Assembly: GCF_025847275.1 (NCBI RefSeq)
Contig: NZ_JAOZEV010000003.1
Span: 1-64,000 of the forward strand
DNA from: Flavobacterium frigoritolerans
GTDB taxonomy: Bacteria > Bacteroidota > Bacteroidia > Flavobacteriales > Flavobacteriaceae
DNA length: 64,000 bases
Reading direction: 5' to 3'
The notes beneath the pieces are model-generated. The model saw only the letters and a program-made list of their open reading frames with translations, searched no databases and was not told the origin of the DNA. A program made the translations under genes and the position numbers. Shown here piece after piece: positions 25,996 to 35,653 of the stretch; the stretch's first letter is position 1, and each line of letters begins with the position of its first letter.

Positions 25996-26096
25996 ACCCT
26001 AGTAATACCTCATCAATACATATAGGTAAGTCCATATTTTGTGTGGAATTATTATAAGGTTCTTTCTACAATAGTAACAATTTAAAAAACATAATT

Positions 26097-26546
26097 ATGA
26101 AAAAAATAATAATCGTTCTAATAACAATTGTATCATTAATATCATGTAATAACCCAAACCCACAAAATATGGATTCTAAAAACACCGAATTAGTCAAACA
26201 GTATTTTACCCATTTCAACAATCACGATTGGAAAAAAATGTCCGAAATGTATATTCCAACTGCCGAGTTTAAAGATCCATCCTTAGGCCCCGGAATAGTA
26301 AAACAAAGTCGTGCCGAAATAGAAAAAAAATACAGCGAGTTAAACCAAATCTTCCCCGATTTAAAAGATAAAGTAATACAAATATATCCATCAGGAGAAA
26401 ACCACGTAATTGTAGAGTTTGTTTCTAGCGGAACTGCAGAAGATGATTCGACTTTCGAATTACCAATTTGTACCATCTTTACTATCGAAAACGGATTGAT
26501 AACAAAGGATTTTACTTACTACGACAATTTCGAAGAACAAGAATAA
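26097..26546 (+). CDS. SnoaL-like / NTF2 family lipoprotein
   Basis: The 149-residue protein has a lipoprotein signal (VSLISCNN), then a single NTF2-like alpha+beta cone (ELVKQYFTHFNNHDWKKMSE, FKDPSLGPG, HVIVEFVSSGT, CTIFTIENGLITKDFTYYDN). The family covers small-ligand binding or isomerase-like proteins; a specific activity is not visible. It lies 24 bp before the mscS gene, so cotranscription is possible. Confidence 0.85.
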   Translation: MKKIIIVLITIVSLISCNNPNPQNMDSKNTELVKQYFTHFNNHDWKKMSEMYIPTAEFKDPSLGPGIVKQSRAEIEKKYSELNQIFPDLKDKVIQIYPSGENHVIVEFVSSGTAEDDSTFELPICTIFTIENGLITKDFTYYDNFEEQE

Positions 26547-26570
26547 AACAAATCAATATTACATTCGAAA

Positions 26571-27413
26571 ATGATAAACCTTTTAAAAGACTTTAGATTA
26601 ATTGTTGCTATTGTAATAATACTAATTATAACAATCGTATTAGCTACTATTATCGATAAGCTTTTTATGCGCTTTATTCGTCGTAGACTAGGCATTAACG
26701 ATTTTGATAGTACTGGATACAAGTTCTTAAAGCATTTAGTCATTACTATAATATACATACTAGGAATTGCTTTTGCTTTAATTCAAATTCCAGAATTTAA
26801 AGTTATCGGGCATTCATTACTTGCTGGTGCAGGAGTAATTTCAGTCATTGCTGGTCTTGCTTCTCAACAAGCATTAAGTAATATTATGAGCGGGATTTTC
26901 TTAGTGATTTTTAAACCTTTCAGAATAAACGATAAAATCACAATCAATAATTTTAGTGGTATTGTTGAAGATATTAATTTAAGACAAGTTGTTCTAAAAG
27001 ACATGGAAAATAACCGTATTATTATTCCAAATTCAGTTATAAGCAATCAGATTATTCTAAATACAAATATGAATGACTCTAAATGCTGTAAAATAATCGA
27101 AATTGGTATTGGTTATGATTCAGATATCGATAAAGCATTAGATATAATGAAAGAAGAGGTTGCAAAACATCCTCTTTTTATTGATACCCGGACTGCTGCG
27201 AACAAGAAAAATAATGCACCACTTGTTGTAGCACGAGTTGTAGCACTTAAAGATTCGAGCGTAAACCTAAAAGTTTGGGCTTGGGCCAAAGATGCAACCG
27301 ATGGTTTTGTTATGTATTGCGATTTATTGCACAGTATAAAAAAACGTTTTGATACCGAAAAAATAGAAATTCCGTTTCCTCAACAAGTCATTACATTAAA
27401 AAAAGAAGATTAA
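26571..27413 (+). CDS. Mechanosensitive ion channel of the MscS family
   Basis: The 280-residue protein has membrane helices at about residues 10-32, 50-70 and 80-105. The last carries the pore-lining Gly/Ala pattern (LLAGAGVISVIAGLASQQAL) and is followed by the beta domain (KPFRINDKITINNFSGIVED, RIIIPNSVISNQIILN) and a C-terminal alpha+beta part. It opens under membrane tension to release solutes on osmotic downshift. Size and topology are those of a small three-helix MscS. Confidence 0.93.
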   Translation: MINLLKDFRLIVAIVIILIITIVLATIIDKLFMRFIRRRLGINDFDSTGYKFLKHLVITIIYILGIAFALIQIPEFKVIGHSLLAGAGVISVIAGLASQQALSNIMSGIFLVIFKPFRINDKITINNFSGIVEDINLRQVVLKDMENNRIIIPNSVISNQIILNTNMNDSKCCKIIEIGIGYDSDIDKALDIMKEEVAKHPLFIDTRTAANKKNNAPLVVARVVALKDSSVNLKVWAWAKDATDGFVMYCDLLHSIKKRFDTEKIEIPFPQQVITLKKED

Positions 27414-27468
27414 TTTTCAGAATAACAAATAAGCCCTTTTCTCTTTCATTCAAAAAAACAAAAAAACT

Positions 27469-27858
27469 ATGTTTACAATAGAACAAATTAAAGAAGCACA
27501 CTCAAAAGTAAAAACTGGAGCCGATTTTCCAAATTATATACAAGACTTAATAATTCTAGGCGTAAAAGGATACGATACCAATGTAAAAGATGGTACTGTA
27601 GCATATTATGGCGTTAACAATTACAGCGTTGCTACAACTGACAAATACGATGAGATTAAAGTAACTTCAGCTGTCAATAAAGAGCGTTTCTTAGAATGCC
27701 TCTTACAACATCAGGATGGACAAACCGATTACATGACATTTTGCAACCAAGCAGGACAATGCGGTATAGCAAAATGGAGAGTAGATATTGTAGAAATGAC
27801 TTGTACCTACTATGACAAATCTGGAAATGAAATAGTAATAGAAAAAATTTCAGAATAA
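27469..27858 (+). CDS. DUF1398 family protein
   Basis: The 129-residue cytoplasmic protein starts MFTIEQIKEAHSKVKTGADF and contains YIQDLIILGVKGYDTNVKDG and a late segment QCGIAKWRVDI. This arrangement matches the DUF1398 family of small phage-inhibition or envelope-related proteins of unclear role. Length is as expected. It lies 25 bp before a rhodanese gene on the same strand. Confidence 0.8.
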   Translation: MFTIEQIKEAHSKVKTGADFPNYIQDLIILGVKGYDTNVKDGTVAYYGVNNYSVATTDKYDEIKVTSAVNKERFLECLLQHQDGQTDYMTFCNQAGQCGIAKWRVDIVEMTCTYYDKSGNEIVIEKISE

Positions 27859-27883
27859 ATTTCCAATTCTTAATCCATAAAAA

Positions 27884-28738
27884 ATGTCAAAGCGATTGTC
27901 TCCAATCATAAATCCTGAAGAATTAATAACATTACAAAGATCAGAAATTGTAATTATCGATGCCAGAGCAGGAATTAATGCCAAAGAAAACTATATCACA
28001 TCTCATTTACAAGGTGCTCGATATGTTGATTTAAATCATGACTTAGCAACTATTTCTCCAGATGCAGCAATTGGAGGGAGACATCCCTTGCCTTCATTCA
28101 AAAAGTTTTCAGAAGTTTTATCAAAACTTGGCATAACACCATCAAGCCATATAATTATATATGATGATAAAAATGGTTCAAATGCTGCTGCCCGCTTCTG
28201 GTGGATGTTAAGAGCAATTGGTCATGAAAAAGTACAAGTTGTAAATGGCGGATTACAAACAGCTATCAAAGCAGGTTTCCCGATAAACTCGGGAGTTGAA
28301 ACTTTTACAACTACAACATTATATCCAATTACAAAATGGGAATTAGCTCAAGCAGATATTACCGAAATTGATATAGCGAGTAATGATTCAGATACCATAA
28401 TCATCGATGTAAGAGACAAAGATCGTTTTGATGGTTTAACTGAACCTATCGATTTAATTGCAGGACATATTCCCGGAGCTACAAATGTTCCATTTAGCAG
28501 TAATTTAAATGAAGATGGTACTTATTTATCTCCAGAGATTTTAAAAACAAAATACCAAGATGCAATACGTAATACCAAACCTGAAAGTGTAATTGTGCAT
28601 TGCGGTTCGGGCGTAACAGCCTGTCATACTATACTTGCTTTCGATTATGCAGGATTACCAATTCCAAAACTTTATGTAGGCTCTTGGAGCGAATGGTCCA
28701 GAAATAATAGACCAATGATTACTGCACAAACAAAATAG
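27884..28738 (+). CDS. Sulfurtransferase (two rhodanese domains)
   Basis: The 284-residue protein has an inactive N-terminal rhodanese half (VIIDARAGINA, GSNAARFWWML) and an active C-terminal half with the catalytic Cys loop HCGSGVTAC near residue 245, the pattern of 3-mercaptopyruvate or thiosulfate sulfurtransferases. It transfers sulfane sulfur to cyanide or thiols; CGSGV(T/S)A is typical of the mercaptopyruvate type. It precedes the ABC ATPase gene by 18 bp. Confidence 0.92.
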   Translation: MSKRLSPIINPEELITLQRSEIVIIDARAGINAKENYITSHLQGARYVDLNHDLATISPDAAIGGRHPLPSFKKFSEVLSKLGITPSSHIIIYDDKNGSNAAARFWWMLRAIGHEKVQVVNGGLQTAIKAGFPINSGVETFTTTTLYPITKWELAQADITEIDIASNDSDTIIIDVRDKDRFDGLTEPIDLIAGHIPGATNVPFSSNLNEDGTYLSPEILKTKYQDAIRNTKPESVIVHCGSGVTACHTILAFDYAGLPIPKLYVGSWSEWSRNNRPMITAQTK

Positions 28739-28756
28739 ATTTCTTAAATTGCTCAA

Positions 28757-29995
28757 ATGAATACAATCGAACATTGGGACATACTTTTATCCAATACTGT
28801 TAATAAAAAAGCTTTTATTGATACTGTACTTGACGGAAACGCTGAAGGAGAATTAGCTGCTTTTAATTCTTTAAATGGAATTCTGTTTTCTGACATTGCA
28901 ATTGATAAATTTATCGAAAAAGAATACCAATATGATTTAATTGAAGCCGCTACAGAATCAAATCGAAAACTACGAACGTTTTCCTCTGGCGAACGAAAAA
29001 AAGAGTTTTTGAACTATTGCGTAAAGCAAAATCCAGATTATATTATTTTCGATAATCCACTCGATCACTTAGATCATGCCTCACGTATTACATTGGCAAA
29101 TTCGTTAGAACAATTGGCTAAATCAGTACGAATCATTCAATTGGTAAATCGAGCAGCCGATTTGTTTCCTTTCATTCACAATAAAGCTCAAATTACAGAC
29201 AATACATTTATTTTAAACGAAATAAAAAGCACTCAAGCAAAATCAAATTCAGTAAAAGTAACTATTCCAGAACCTGCTGAGCCAACAGATTATGATGAAG
29301 AGGTGTTAATACACATGAATGGGGTTTCGGTAAGTTATGACGAAAGAAAAATTGTTGACGCCATTACATGGACAATCAAAAAAAATGAATTTTGGCAACT
29401 TATTGGTCCAAATGGCTCAGGAAAAAGTACAATTCTGTCATTAATTTCTGGGGATAACCCTAAAGGATATGGCCAAGATTTATTCCTTTTTGGAAAGAAA
29501 AAAGGAAGTGGAGAAAGTGTTTGGGATATCAAAAAAAGAATCGGATATTTTTCGACTTCTATGACCGATTTATTTCAAAAAAAACACAGTCTGGAACACA
29601 TGATTCTATCTGGTTTTTTTGACTCAATTGGCTTATATACCGAACCAACCTCGTTACAAAGACAAATTGTATCGCAATGGCTTGATGTAATTAAAATGAG
29701 TCATTTAAAGAACAAAACATTTACACAACTTTCTATCGGGCAGCAACGAGTTGCATTAATAGTTAGAGCAGTTTTAAAACATCCTCCTTTGGTTATTTTA
29801 GATGAACCTGTAGAAGGTCTTGATGATGAAAATGTAGCTTTAGTTATCGAACTCGTTAACCTTTTAGTCAAAGAAACAAACATGACCATCTTGTACGTTT
29901 CTCATCGTATAGAACCAGGTCTTACTCCTACCTCAATATTCGAATTAATTCCATCGGAAACTGGTTCAATTGGAAATATAAAACTTAATTCATAA
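28757..29995 (+). CDS. ModF-like ABC ATP-binding protein with degenerate first domain
   Basis: The 412-residue protein has two nucleotide-binding halves and no membrane segments. The second half is complete: Walker A GPNGSGKST, Q-loop region, signature LSIGQQRVA and Walker B LVILDEPVEGLD. The first half keeps a signature-like FSSGERKK and a Walker-B-like YIIFDNPLDHLD but has no Walker A P-loop. The layout matches ModF-type proteins linked to molybdate uptake in other bacteria; no modABC genes are near, so the partner is unknown. Translation likely follows that of the rhodanese gene. Confidence 0.85.
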   Translation: MNTIEHWDILLSNTVNKKAFIDTVLDGNAEGELAAFNSLNGILFSDIAIDKFIEKEYQYDLIEAATESNRKLRTFSSGERKKEFLNYCVKQNPDYIIFDNPLDHLDHASRITLANSLEQLAKSVRIIQLVNRAADLFPFIHNKAQITDNTFILNEIKSTQAKSNSVKVTIPEPAEPTDYDEEVLIHMNGVSVSYDERKIVDAITWTIKKNEFWQLIGPNGSGKSTILSLISGDNPKGYGQDLFLFGKKKGSGESVWDIKKRIGYFSTSMTDLFQKKHSLEHMILSGFFDSIGLYTEPTSLQRQIVSQWLDVIKMSHLKNKTFTQLSIGQQRVALIVRAVLKHPPLVILDEPVEGLDDENVALVIELVNLLVKETNMTILYVSHRIEPGLTPTSIFELIPSETGSIGNIKLNS

Positions 29996-30004
29996 AATTT
30001 TCAC

Positions 30005-30137
30005 TAACACATAGAAACATGATTTTGTAATCTAAAAAAGCGTTTCACTTATTAAAAATCAAAGCGCAAGCTATGTGAAAGAAATAAGTTTCTTTTTGCG
30101 CTCTTTTTTACACATAAATCCTATGTGTCTATGTGCT
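30005..30137. repeat. Palindromic intergenic repeat, copy 2 (inverted)
   Basis: It begins TAACACATAGAAACATGATT and ends CTATGTGTCTATGTGCT. Its core reads as the reverse complement of copies 1 and 3 (AAGCGTTTCACTTATT, CTATGTGAAAGAAATAAG). It separates two convergent genes and may also act as a transcription barrier through its hairpin. Confidence 0.82.
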
Positions 30138-30159
30138 CAGATTAATAAAAAACAACGGG

Positions 30160-31686
30160 TTAATCAGCAGTAATTTTATAAGTAGGATCTTCTAGAATAT
30201 CTACAATAATATTAGCGTTTTTAAGCAACAATCGGCAATCATCACTTAAATGATATAACCGAACCGTTTTATTGACTTTAGCATATCGTTCTGTAATTTT
30301 ATTTACGGCATCAATTGCACTCATATCAACAATCTTACTTTCTTTAAAATCTATAATTATTTCATTAGGATCATCGTTAACATCAAATTTCTCCGTGAAA
30401 GCCATTGCAGAACCAAAAAAAAGAGGCCCGAATATCTCGTAATGTTTAACCCCATTATCATCAACATATTTTCTGGCACGAATGCGTTTGGCACTTTCCC
30501 ATGCAAAAACCAATGCCGAAATAATAACACCTATTAAAACAGCCAAAGCCAGATTGTGCATAAAAATAGTAATCACAGCTACAACGATTCCAACAAAAAT
30601 ATCATGTTTAGGCATTTTATTAATGATCCGAAAACTAGCCCATTCAAACGTTCCTATCGCAACCATAAACATAACACCAACCAAAGCAGCCATTGGTAAT
30701 TTTTCGATTACAGGTGCTCCAAACAAGATAATAACAAGAATAGTTAGTGATGCAATAATCCCAGATAAACGAGCTCTAGATCCTGCAGAAATATTTACCA
30801 GCGTTTGGGCAATCATAGGGCAACCACCCATCCCGAAGAAAAACCCATTTACAATATTGGCACTTCCTTGAGCAATACATTCACGATTCCCGTTTCCTTT
30901 AGTTCCCGTAAGCTCATCAACCAAGTTTAATGTTAACAACCCCTCCGTTAAACCTACAGAAGCCATAATCAAAGAATATGGAAAAATTAGTTGTAGCGTT
31001 TCCAAATTCCAATTAATATTAGGCAAATGAAAAGAGGGGAAACCACCGCTTATCGAAGCAATATCGGCAACGGTTTTTGTCTGAATACCTAAACCAAAAA
31101 CCAAACCAAAGACAACAATAATAGCTACCAAAGAAGCTGGAATAGCTTTAGTTACTTTAGGAAACAAAATTACGATTGCTATAGTTAAAGCAACCAATCC
31201 CAACATAATAAACATTGGGCTTCCCGAAAGCCAAACAGTTTCACCATTAACAACAGTTTTAAATTGTTTTAATTGCGACATAAAAATCACAACAGCCAAA
31301 CCATTTACAAAACCATACATTACAGGTTGAGGAACCAACCGAATGAATTTACCCCATTTAAAAAAACCTACCAAAATTTGCAAAACCCCAGCTAAAGCTA
31401 CAGCAGCAAAAATATATTCTAAGCCATGAGAATTCATCAAAGCAATCAATACAATTACCGTTGCTCCTGCTCCACCCGAAACCATCCCCGGACGACCTCC
31501 AAAAACTGCTGTAATCAATCCCATGATAAATGCAGCATATAAACCAACCAAAGGAGGAAAACCAGCCAGTATAGCAAACGAAAGCGATTCAGGAATCATA
31601 GTCATTGCCACAGTTAAACCAGCTAGGATTTCTGTTTTATAATTTACTTTTTGTGTAAAGTCAAATAAGTTAAAATACTGCTTCAT
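30160..31686 (-). CDS. SulP family inorganic anion transporter
   Basis: The 508-residue protein has about 10-12 hydrophobic segments up to residue 400 (TEILAGLTVAMTMIPESLSF is the typical N-terminal signature) and a C-terminal STAS domain (EIIIDFKESKIVDMSAIDAV). Family members carry sulfate, bicarbonate or other anions; substrate cannot be decided here. GMVSGGAGATVIV and GGCPMIAQTLVNISAGSRAR are characteristic. It is single, with a TACTTTTG -7 candidate at 31778-31785 on the minus strand. Confidence 0.95.
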   Translation of the reverse strand: MKQYFNLFDFTQKVNYKTEILAGLTVAMTMIPESLSFAILAGFPPLVGLYAAFIMGLITAVFGGRPGMVSGGAGATVIVLIALMNSHGLEYIFAAVALAGVLQILVGFFKWGKFIRLVPQPVMYGFVNGLAVVIFMSQLKQFKTVVNGETVWLSGSPMFIMLGLVALTIAIVILFPKVTKAIPASLVAIIVVFGLVFGLGIQTKTVADIASISGGFPSFHLPNINWNLETLQLIFPYSLIMASVGLTEGLLTLNLVDELTGTKGNGNRECIAQGSANIVNGFFFGMGGCPMIAQTLVNISAGSRARLSGIIASLTILVIILFGAPVIEKLPMAALVGVMFMVAIGTFEWASFRIINKMPKHDIFVGIVVAVITIFMHNLALAVLIGVIISALVFAWESAKRIRARKYVDDNGVKHYEIFGPLFFGSAMAFTEKFDVNDDPNEIIIDFKESKIVDMSAIDAVNKITERYAKVNKTVRLYHLSDDCRLLLKNANIIVDILEDPTYKITAD

Positions 31687-31955
31687 TAAATATAAATCTG
31701 AAAGATGGGAACTAAAAAATATTATTTTCTACTATTACTATTTTAATAATTAGAAGATATCTTTTTTATAAACCCGACAAAAGTAACTATTTTACAGTGT
31801 ATATCATCACTAATTCAACTTTACAAATAAGATAAAAACTAGCATTTCTTTTATAAAAGCTATGATTTATTAATGCTATTTGGTAAATTACATCAATCTT
31901 TTCAGCCATGTCACATACCAACAATAGCTAAGAGCAATTTTATAAAAAAAACAAA

Positions 31956-32567
31956 ATGAAAATTAAATATTTCACATTATTCTTATTCTCTCTTTTAATT
32001 ATTTCGTGCTCAACTACAATTGCAACCGTAAAAAAAGAATATAGAATATTGCCCGTTTCTCAACTAAAACCTCATTGGAATTTTGACTCAAAAGAATGGT
32101 TTCTAGAAAAAGATACTTTAACCGGAATTGGAGGTTATATGCATTGGGGCGTAATAGAGTCTAAAAAGAATCTTCCTGAAAATTATGAAATCACTTTTAA
32201 AGCAAATATGACAAAAGGATCTTTGTTTGAGATTATGCTAAACATTGATAAAGAAAAGTATATTAGAACCTATCTATATCAAATCGAACAAAATATGGTT
32301 ATCGGAAGAGGTGTTTACCATAAAAAAAGTGATGAATACGACAAACGTGGCGGGAAAAGTTTATTTACCAAACCAATTGAATTACAAAACAACAAATGGT
32401 ACACCGTAAAAATTAAAGTTCAAAACAATCAATTACTATTCTCAGTAGATAACAACACAATACTGGAATGTGCTCTTGAAAAAAATAATTTGAGCCAACA
32501 AGGAAAAGTTGGGCTAATAACAAATGGAGAAGTCAAAATAACAGATTTTGTAATTAAAAATCTATAA
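31956..32567 (+). CDS. Lipoprotein with DUF1080 / concanavalin-like domain
   Basis: The 203-residue protein has a lipobox (LLIISCSTT) and a beta-sandwich body (NFDSKEWFLEKDTLTGIG, YEITFKANMTKGSLFEIML, NNKWYTVKIKVQNNQLLFSV). The layout follows the DUF1080/LamG-like fold that often acts on or binds sugars. It ends at a bidirectional hairpin. A sugar-related role is only a family guess. Confidence 0.78.
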   Translation: MKIKYFTLFLFSLLIISCSTTIATVKKEYRILPVSQLKPHWNFDSKEWFLEKDTLTGIGGYMHWGVIESKKNLPENYEITFKANMTKGSLFEIMLNIDKEKYIRTYLYQIEQNMVIGRGVYHKKSDEYDKRGGKSLFTKPIELQNNKWYTVKIKVQNNQLLFSVDNNTILECALEKNNLSQQGKVGLITNGEVKITDFVIKNL

Positions 32568-32587
32568 ACAAAGATTATAAAAACATT

Positions 32588-32618
32588 AAGAGCCTGTTTA
32601 AAATTTAAACAGGCTCTT
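32588..32618. terminator. Bidirectional terminator hairpin
   Basis: AAGAGCCTGTTTAAA (32588-32602) and its inverse (32604-32618) form a near-perfect long stem between the convergent lipoprotein and pseudouridine-synthase genes. T-runs are weak, so termination efficiency is uncertain. Confidence 0.75.
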
Positions 32619-32641
32619 AGATATTAAGCTTTACACTTAAC

Positions 32642-33691
32642 TTAATTTTCCTCTTCGCTATCAGTATTATGCGATTTAGAGTAATTTCTCCATTTTTCAA
32701 TACAATCAAGAAAATCCTGCGGAAGTTCAGTATCAAAACGCATCAGTTCACCTGTTGTAGGATGAACAAAGCCTAATGTTTTGGCATGTAATGCTTGTCT
32801 AGGCAAAGCTTTAAAACAATTATCAATAAACTGTTTGTATTTCGTAAACGTAGTACCCTTTAAAATCAAATGACCACCATAACGCTCATCATTAAAAAGT
32901 GGATGACCTATATGTTTCATATGAGCACGAATCTGGTGTGTTCTACCTGTTTCAAGCTGACATGAAATTAAAGTAACATATCCAAAACGCTCTAGAACTT
33001 TATAATGCGTCACAGCAGGCTTTCCTATTTCTGGATCAGCAAAAACAGCCATTTGCATTCTGTCTTTCAAGTGTCTTGCCAGATTTCCTTCAATAGTTCC
33101 CTGCTCCTCGGTAACATTTCCCCAAACCAAAGCAATATATTCTCTTTCCGAAGTTTTAGCTTCAAATTGCTTGGCAAGATGCGTCATAGCAGCTTCAGTT
33201 TTGGCAATAACCAAAAGTCCCGAAGTATCCTTATCAATTCTATGAACCAATCCTGGACGTTCACTGCTGTTCATTGGCAGGTTATCAAAATGATGCGCCA
33301 AAGCATGAACCAAAGTTCCTGTATAATTTCCGTGTCCCGGATGTACAACCATTCCTGGCTCTTTATTAATTAACAATAAAGCGTCATCTTCGTAAACAAT
33401 GTTTAACGGAATATCCTCTGGAATAATATGGTTTTCATACGGAGGATGTGATAACATTACCGTAACTACATCAAACGCTTTTACTTTGTAATTTGACTTT
33501 ACAATAACGTCATTTACAAAGATATTACCCTCTGTAGCAGCATTCTGAATCTTATTTCTGGTCGCATTTTGTATTAAGCCCATTAAGTATTTGTCGATTC
33601 GTAAAGGCGCTTGTCCTTTAGGAACTTCAAATCTAAAATGCTCATATAACTCTTCTTCTAAATCTAAACTATCGGTATTATTATTGCTCAT
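32642..33691 (-). CDS. rluD: RluA family pseudouridine synthase (RluD-like)
   Basis: I start at the ATG at 33689-33691 (MSNNNTDS); a further in-frame ATG at 33706 would add five residues. The 349-residue product has an N-terminal S4-like RNA-binding region (LRIDKYLMGLIQNATRNKIQ) and the catalytic motif HRIDKDTSGLLVIAK with its Asp, plus ETGRTHQIRAH. RluD-type enzymes modify 23S rRNA helix 69. It overlaps the stop of the PASTA-protein gene by about 11 bp, so the two are translationally coupled. Confidence 0.93.
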   Translation of the reverse strand: MSNNNTDSLDLEEELYEHFRFEVPKGQAPLRIDKYLMGLIQNATRNKIQNAATEGNIFVNDVIVKSNYKVKAFDVVTVMLSHPPYENHIIPEDIPLNIVYEDDALLLINKEPGMVVHPGHGNYTGTLVHALAHHFDNLPMNSSERPGLVHRIDKDTSGLLVIAKTEAAMTHLAKQFEAKTSEREYIALVWGNVTEEQGTIEGNLARHLKDRMQMAVFADPEIGKPAVTHYKVLERFGYVTLISCQLETGRTHQIRAHMKHIGHPLFNDERYGGHLILKGTTFTKYKQFIDNCFKALPRQALHAKTLGFVHPTTGELMRFDTELPQDFLDCIEKWRNYSKSHNTDSEEEN

Positions 33692-34304
33692 TTGCTGTTT
33701 TTTCATCTTCAGGCACTGCTAGAGAATCTGCCGGTTGACTATCATCTAAATAACTTGCTTTTCCATCGCCCAAAACCAAATCAATTTTTGATGATTTCAG
33801 TACACGATCTCCCACTTTTAAATTTCTTCCTTTGTAACGCATCTCCAAAACCATGTCTTTTCCAAGGTTCGGAATATATGTAATTGTACCTTCTTGAAGT
33901 CCTAATGCTTTTAAAGTTGGTACAGCCTCACGATATGTCTTTTCAATCAAATCCGGAATACGAACTGATGAAAAACCTGAAGAATTTATTTTAATATAAA
34001 TCTTTCTTCCCACTTTTACTTTCGTTCCTGGCAAAGGATCTTGCTCAACAACACTATATTTAGGGAAATCACTTTTGTAATCTACACTATCCAAAAGCAC
34101 GTAATCCAAATCCAGACCGTCCAATTTTGCCTCGACTTGCTCTTCCGTCAATTTTTTCAAATCAGGTACTTCAATTTCATGTCCGTGATCAGTGGTAAAT
34201 GTCAGCCAATGCATAAACAAATAACCCAAAACTGCAATAATTGCAACAGCAATTAGTATTTGCGTAAAAAATACTCGGCTAGTTAGATACTTACGTAAAC
34301 TCAT
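33681..34304 (-). CDS. PASTA-domain membrane protein
   Basis: I start at the ATG at 34302-34304 (MSLRKYLTSRVFFTQ); a longer frame from 34394 lacks support, and a TATCTTTG -7 element lies at 34325-34332 just upstream. The 207-residue product has one membrane helix near its N-terminus, then PASTA-type beta-alpha units (VPDLKKLTEEQVEAKLDGLD, SVVEQDPLPGTKVKVGRKIY, VRIPDLIEKTYREAVPTLKA) and an acidic C-terminal tail. PASTA domains usually bind peptidoglycan. It is cotranscribed with the downstream RluD-like gene and lies next to divergent ddl, which fits a cell-wall context. Confidence 0.88.
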   Translation of the reverse strand: MSLRKYLTSRVFFTQILIAVAIIAVLGYLFMHWLTFTTDHGHEIEVPDLKKLTEEQVEAKLDGLDLDYVLLDSVDYKSDFPKYSVVEQDPLPGTKVKVGRKIYIKINSSGFSSVRIPDLIEKTYREAVPTLKALGLQEGTITYIPNLGKDMVLEMRYKGRNLKVGDRVLKSSKIDLVLGDGKASYLDDSQPADSLAVPEDEKTANEQ

Positions 34305-34681
34305 AAATTTATTTTTATTTGTGGCAAAGATAAAGATTTCGTTCCAAAAAAAATGATAATTTTGTTTAATAGAAGAAAGCGCCTTAATTGTCATCCTTAA
34401 GCCCTCTCTATGATATCCTAAGCGGAGTCAAAGAGTATTATTAGATGAGTAAATCATATATTTTGTCACTCTGAGCAGAGTCAAAGAATCAGGAGCTATT
34501 TCCCGCTGTTCGCTATATCTTTTTCCATGCAAAAAAGCATAAAAAAAGGATGCCGCTACCATCGGGGCTAAAAACAAACGTTTTCATAACAACATGCTTT
34601 AAAAAATAAGTCCTCTGGAAAAAACTTTAAACCAGAAAAACTTTAAACTAAAATATTTAAAACTTTAAACTAAAATTTAAA
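34305..34681. other. Gene-free stretch between PASTA protein and ddl
   Basis: It holds the PASTA-gene -7 element (34325-34332), a short repeat with GAGTCAAAGA-type ends (34440-34490), a structured element (34490-34570, listed separately) and, just before ddl, a simple repeat of AAACTTTAAAC units (34621-34680). Confidence 0.5.
34490..34570 (-). ncRNA. Candidate structured element (flavobacterial type), copy 1
   Basis: Minus strand reads TAGCCCCGATGGTAGCGGC, a variable A/T-rich hairpin (ATGC/GCAT stem), then GATATAGCGAACAGCGGG and AAATAGCTCC. The pattern GAT-n-GnAGC / hairpin / ATATAGC-n4-AGC recurs at 45978 and, looser, at 60281. I suspect a known flavobacterial RNA motif (Flavo-1 type), from memory only; a covariance-model search would decide. 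Confidence 0.4.
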
Positions 34682-35653
34682 ATGAAAAACATTGCCATTA
34701 TCATGGGTGGATATTCTAGCGAATATCAAATATCACTAATCAGCGGAAACGTAGTATATCAATACCTTGATAAAACTAAATACAACGGTTTCCGAATTCA
34801 TATTTTCAAAGAAAAATGGGTTTATGTAGATGAAAAAGATACCGAATTTCCGATAGATAAAAATGATTTTTCGGTTACAGTAAACGGAAGTAAAATTACT
34901 TTCGATTGTGTATTCAATGCCATTCACGGAACACCAGGAGAAGACGGACTAATGCAAGCTTATTTTGAATTATTGCACATTCCGCAAACCTCATGCGATT
35001 ATTACCAAGCAGCCCTAACGTTTAACAAACGTGATTTACTTTCTGTTTTAAAACCATACGGAATAAAAACAGCTATTTCTTACTATCTAAACAAAGGAGA
35101 TATTATCAATACTGATGAGATTGTAAAAAAAGTAGGCTTGCCATGTTTCGTAAAGCCAAATAAAGCGGGTTCAAGCTTCGGAATTTCAAAAGTAAAAACT
35201 GCAGCCGAATTACCGATTGCAATAGAAGTTGCTTACAAAGAAGACAACGAAATCATCATCGAAAGCTTCCTTGACGGAACAGAAGTTTCTGTTGGAGTAA
35301 TTAATTACCAAGGTAAAGTTATCGTACTACCAATTACCGAAATAGTTTCAGATAATGACTTCTTCGATTATGAAGCTAAATACGAAGGTAAATCACAAGA
35401 AATCACACCAGCTAGAATCTCAGACGAAATGACGCAAAAAGTAAGTGAAGTTGCAAAACGTGCTTACGAAGTCTTAAAAATGAAAGGATTCTCAAGAAGC
35501 GAATTTATCATCGTTGACAACGAACCATATATGCTAGAAATGAACACCATTCCTGGTTTAACAACCGAAAGTTTGATTCCGCAACAAGCCAAAGCAGCTG
35601 GAATTTCATTAGAAGATTTATTCACAAATTCAATAGAGTTGGCTTTGGCGTAA
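34682..35653 (+). CDS. ddl: D-alanine--D-alanine ligase
   Basis: The 323-residue ATP-grasp enzyme has the N-terminal motif IIMGGYSSEYQISLISG, the central ATP-binding strands (LPCFVKPNKAGSSFGISKV, EIIIESFLDGTEVSVGVI) and the C-terminal EMNTIPGLT with the metal-binding Glu and Asn residues. It joins two D-Ala residues for peptidoglycan synthesis. It is divergent to the PASTA-protein/rluD pair and followed by coaD on the same strand. Confidence 0.95.
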   Translation: MKNIAIIMGGYSSEYQISLISGNVVYQYLDKTKYNGFRIHIFKEKWVYVDEKDTEFPIDKNDFSVTVNGSKITFDCVFNAIHGTPGEDGLMQAYFELLHIPQTSCDYYQAALTFNKRDLLSVLKPYGIKTAISYYLNKGDIINTDEIVKKVGLPCFVKPNKAGSSFGISKVKTAAELPIAIEVAYKEDNEIIIESFLDGTEVSVGVINYQGKVIVLPITEIVSDNDFFDYEAKYEGKSQEITPARISDEMTQKVSEVAKRAYEVLKMKGFSRSEFIIVDNEPYMLEMNTIPGLTTESLIPQQAKAAGISLEDLFTNSIELALA

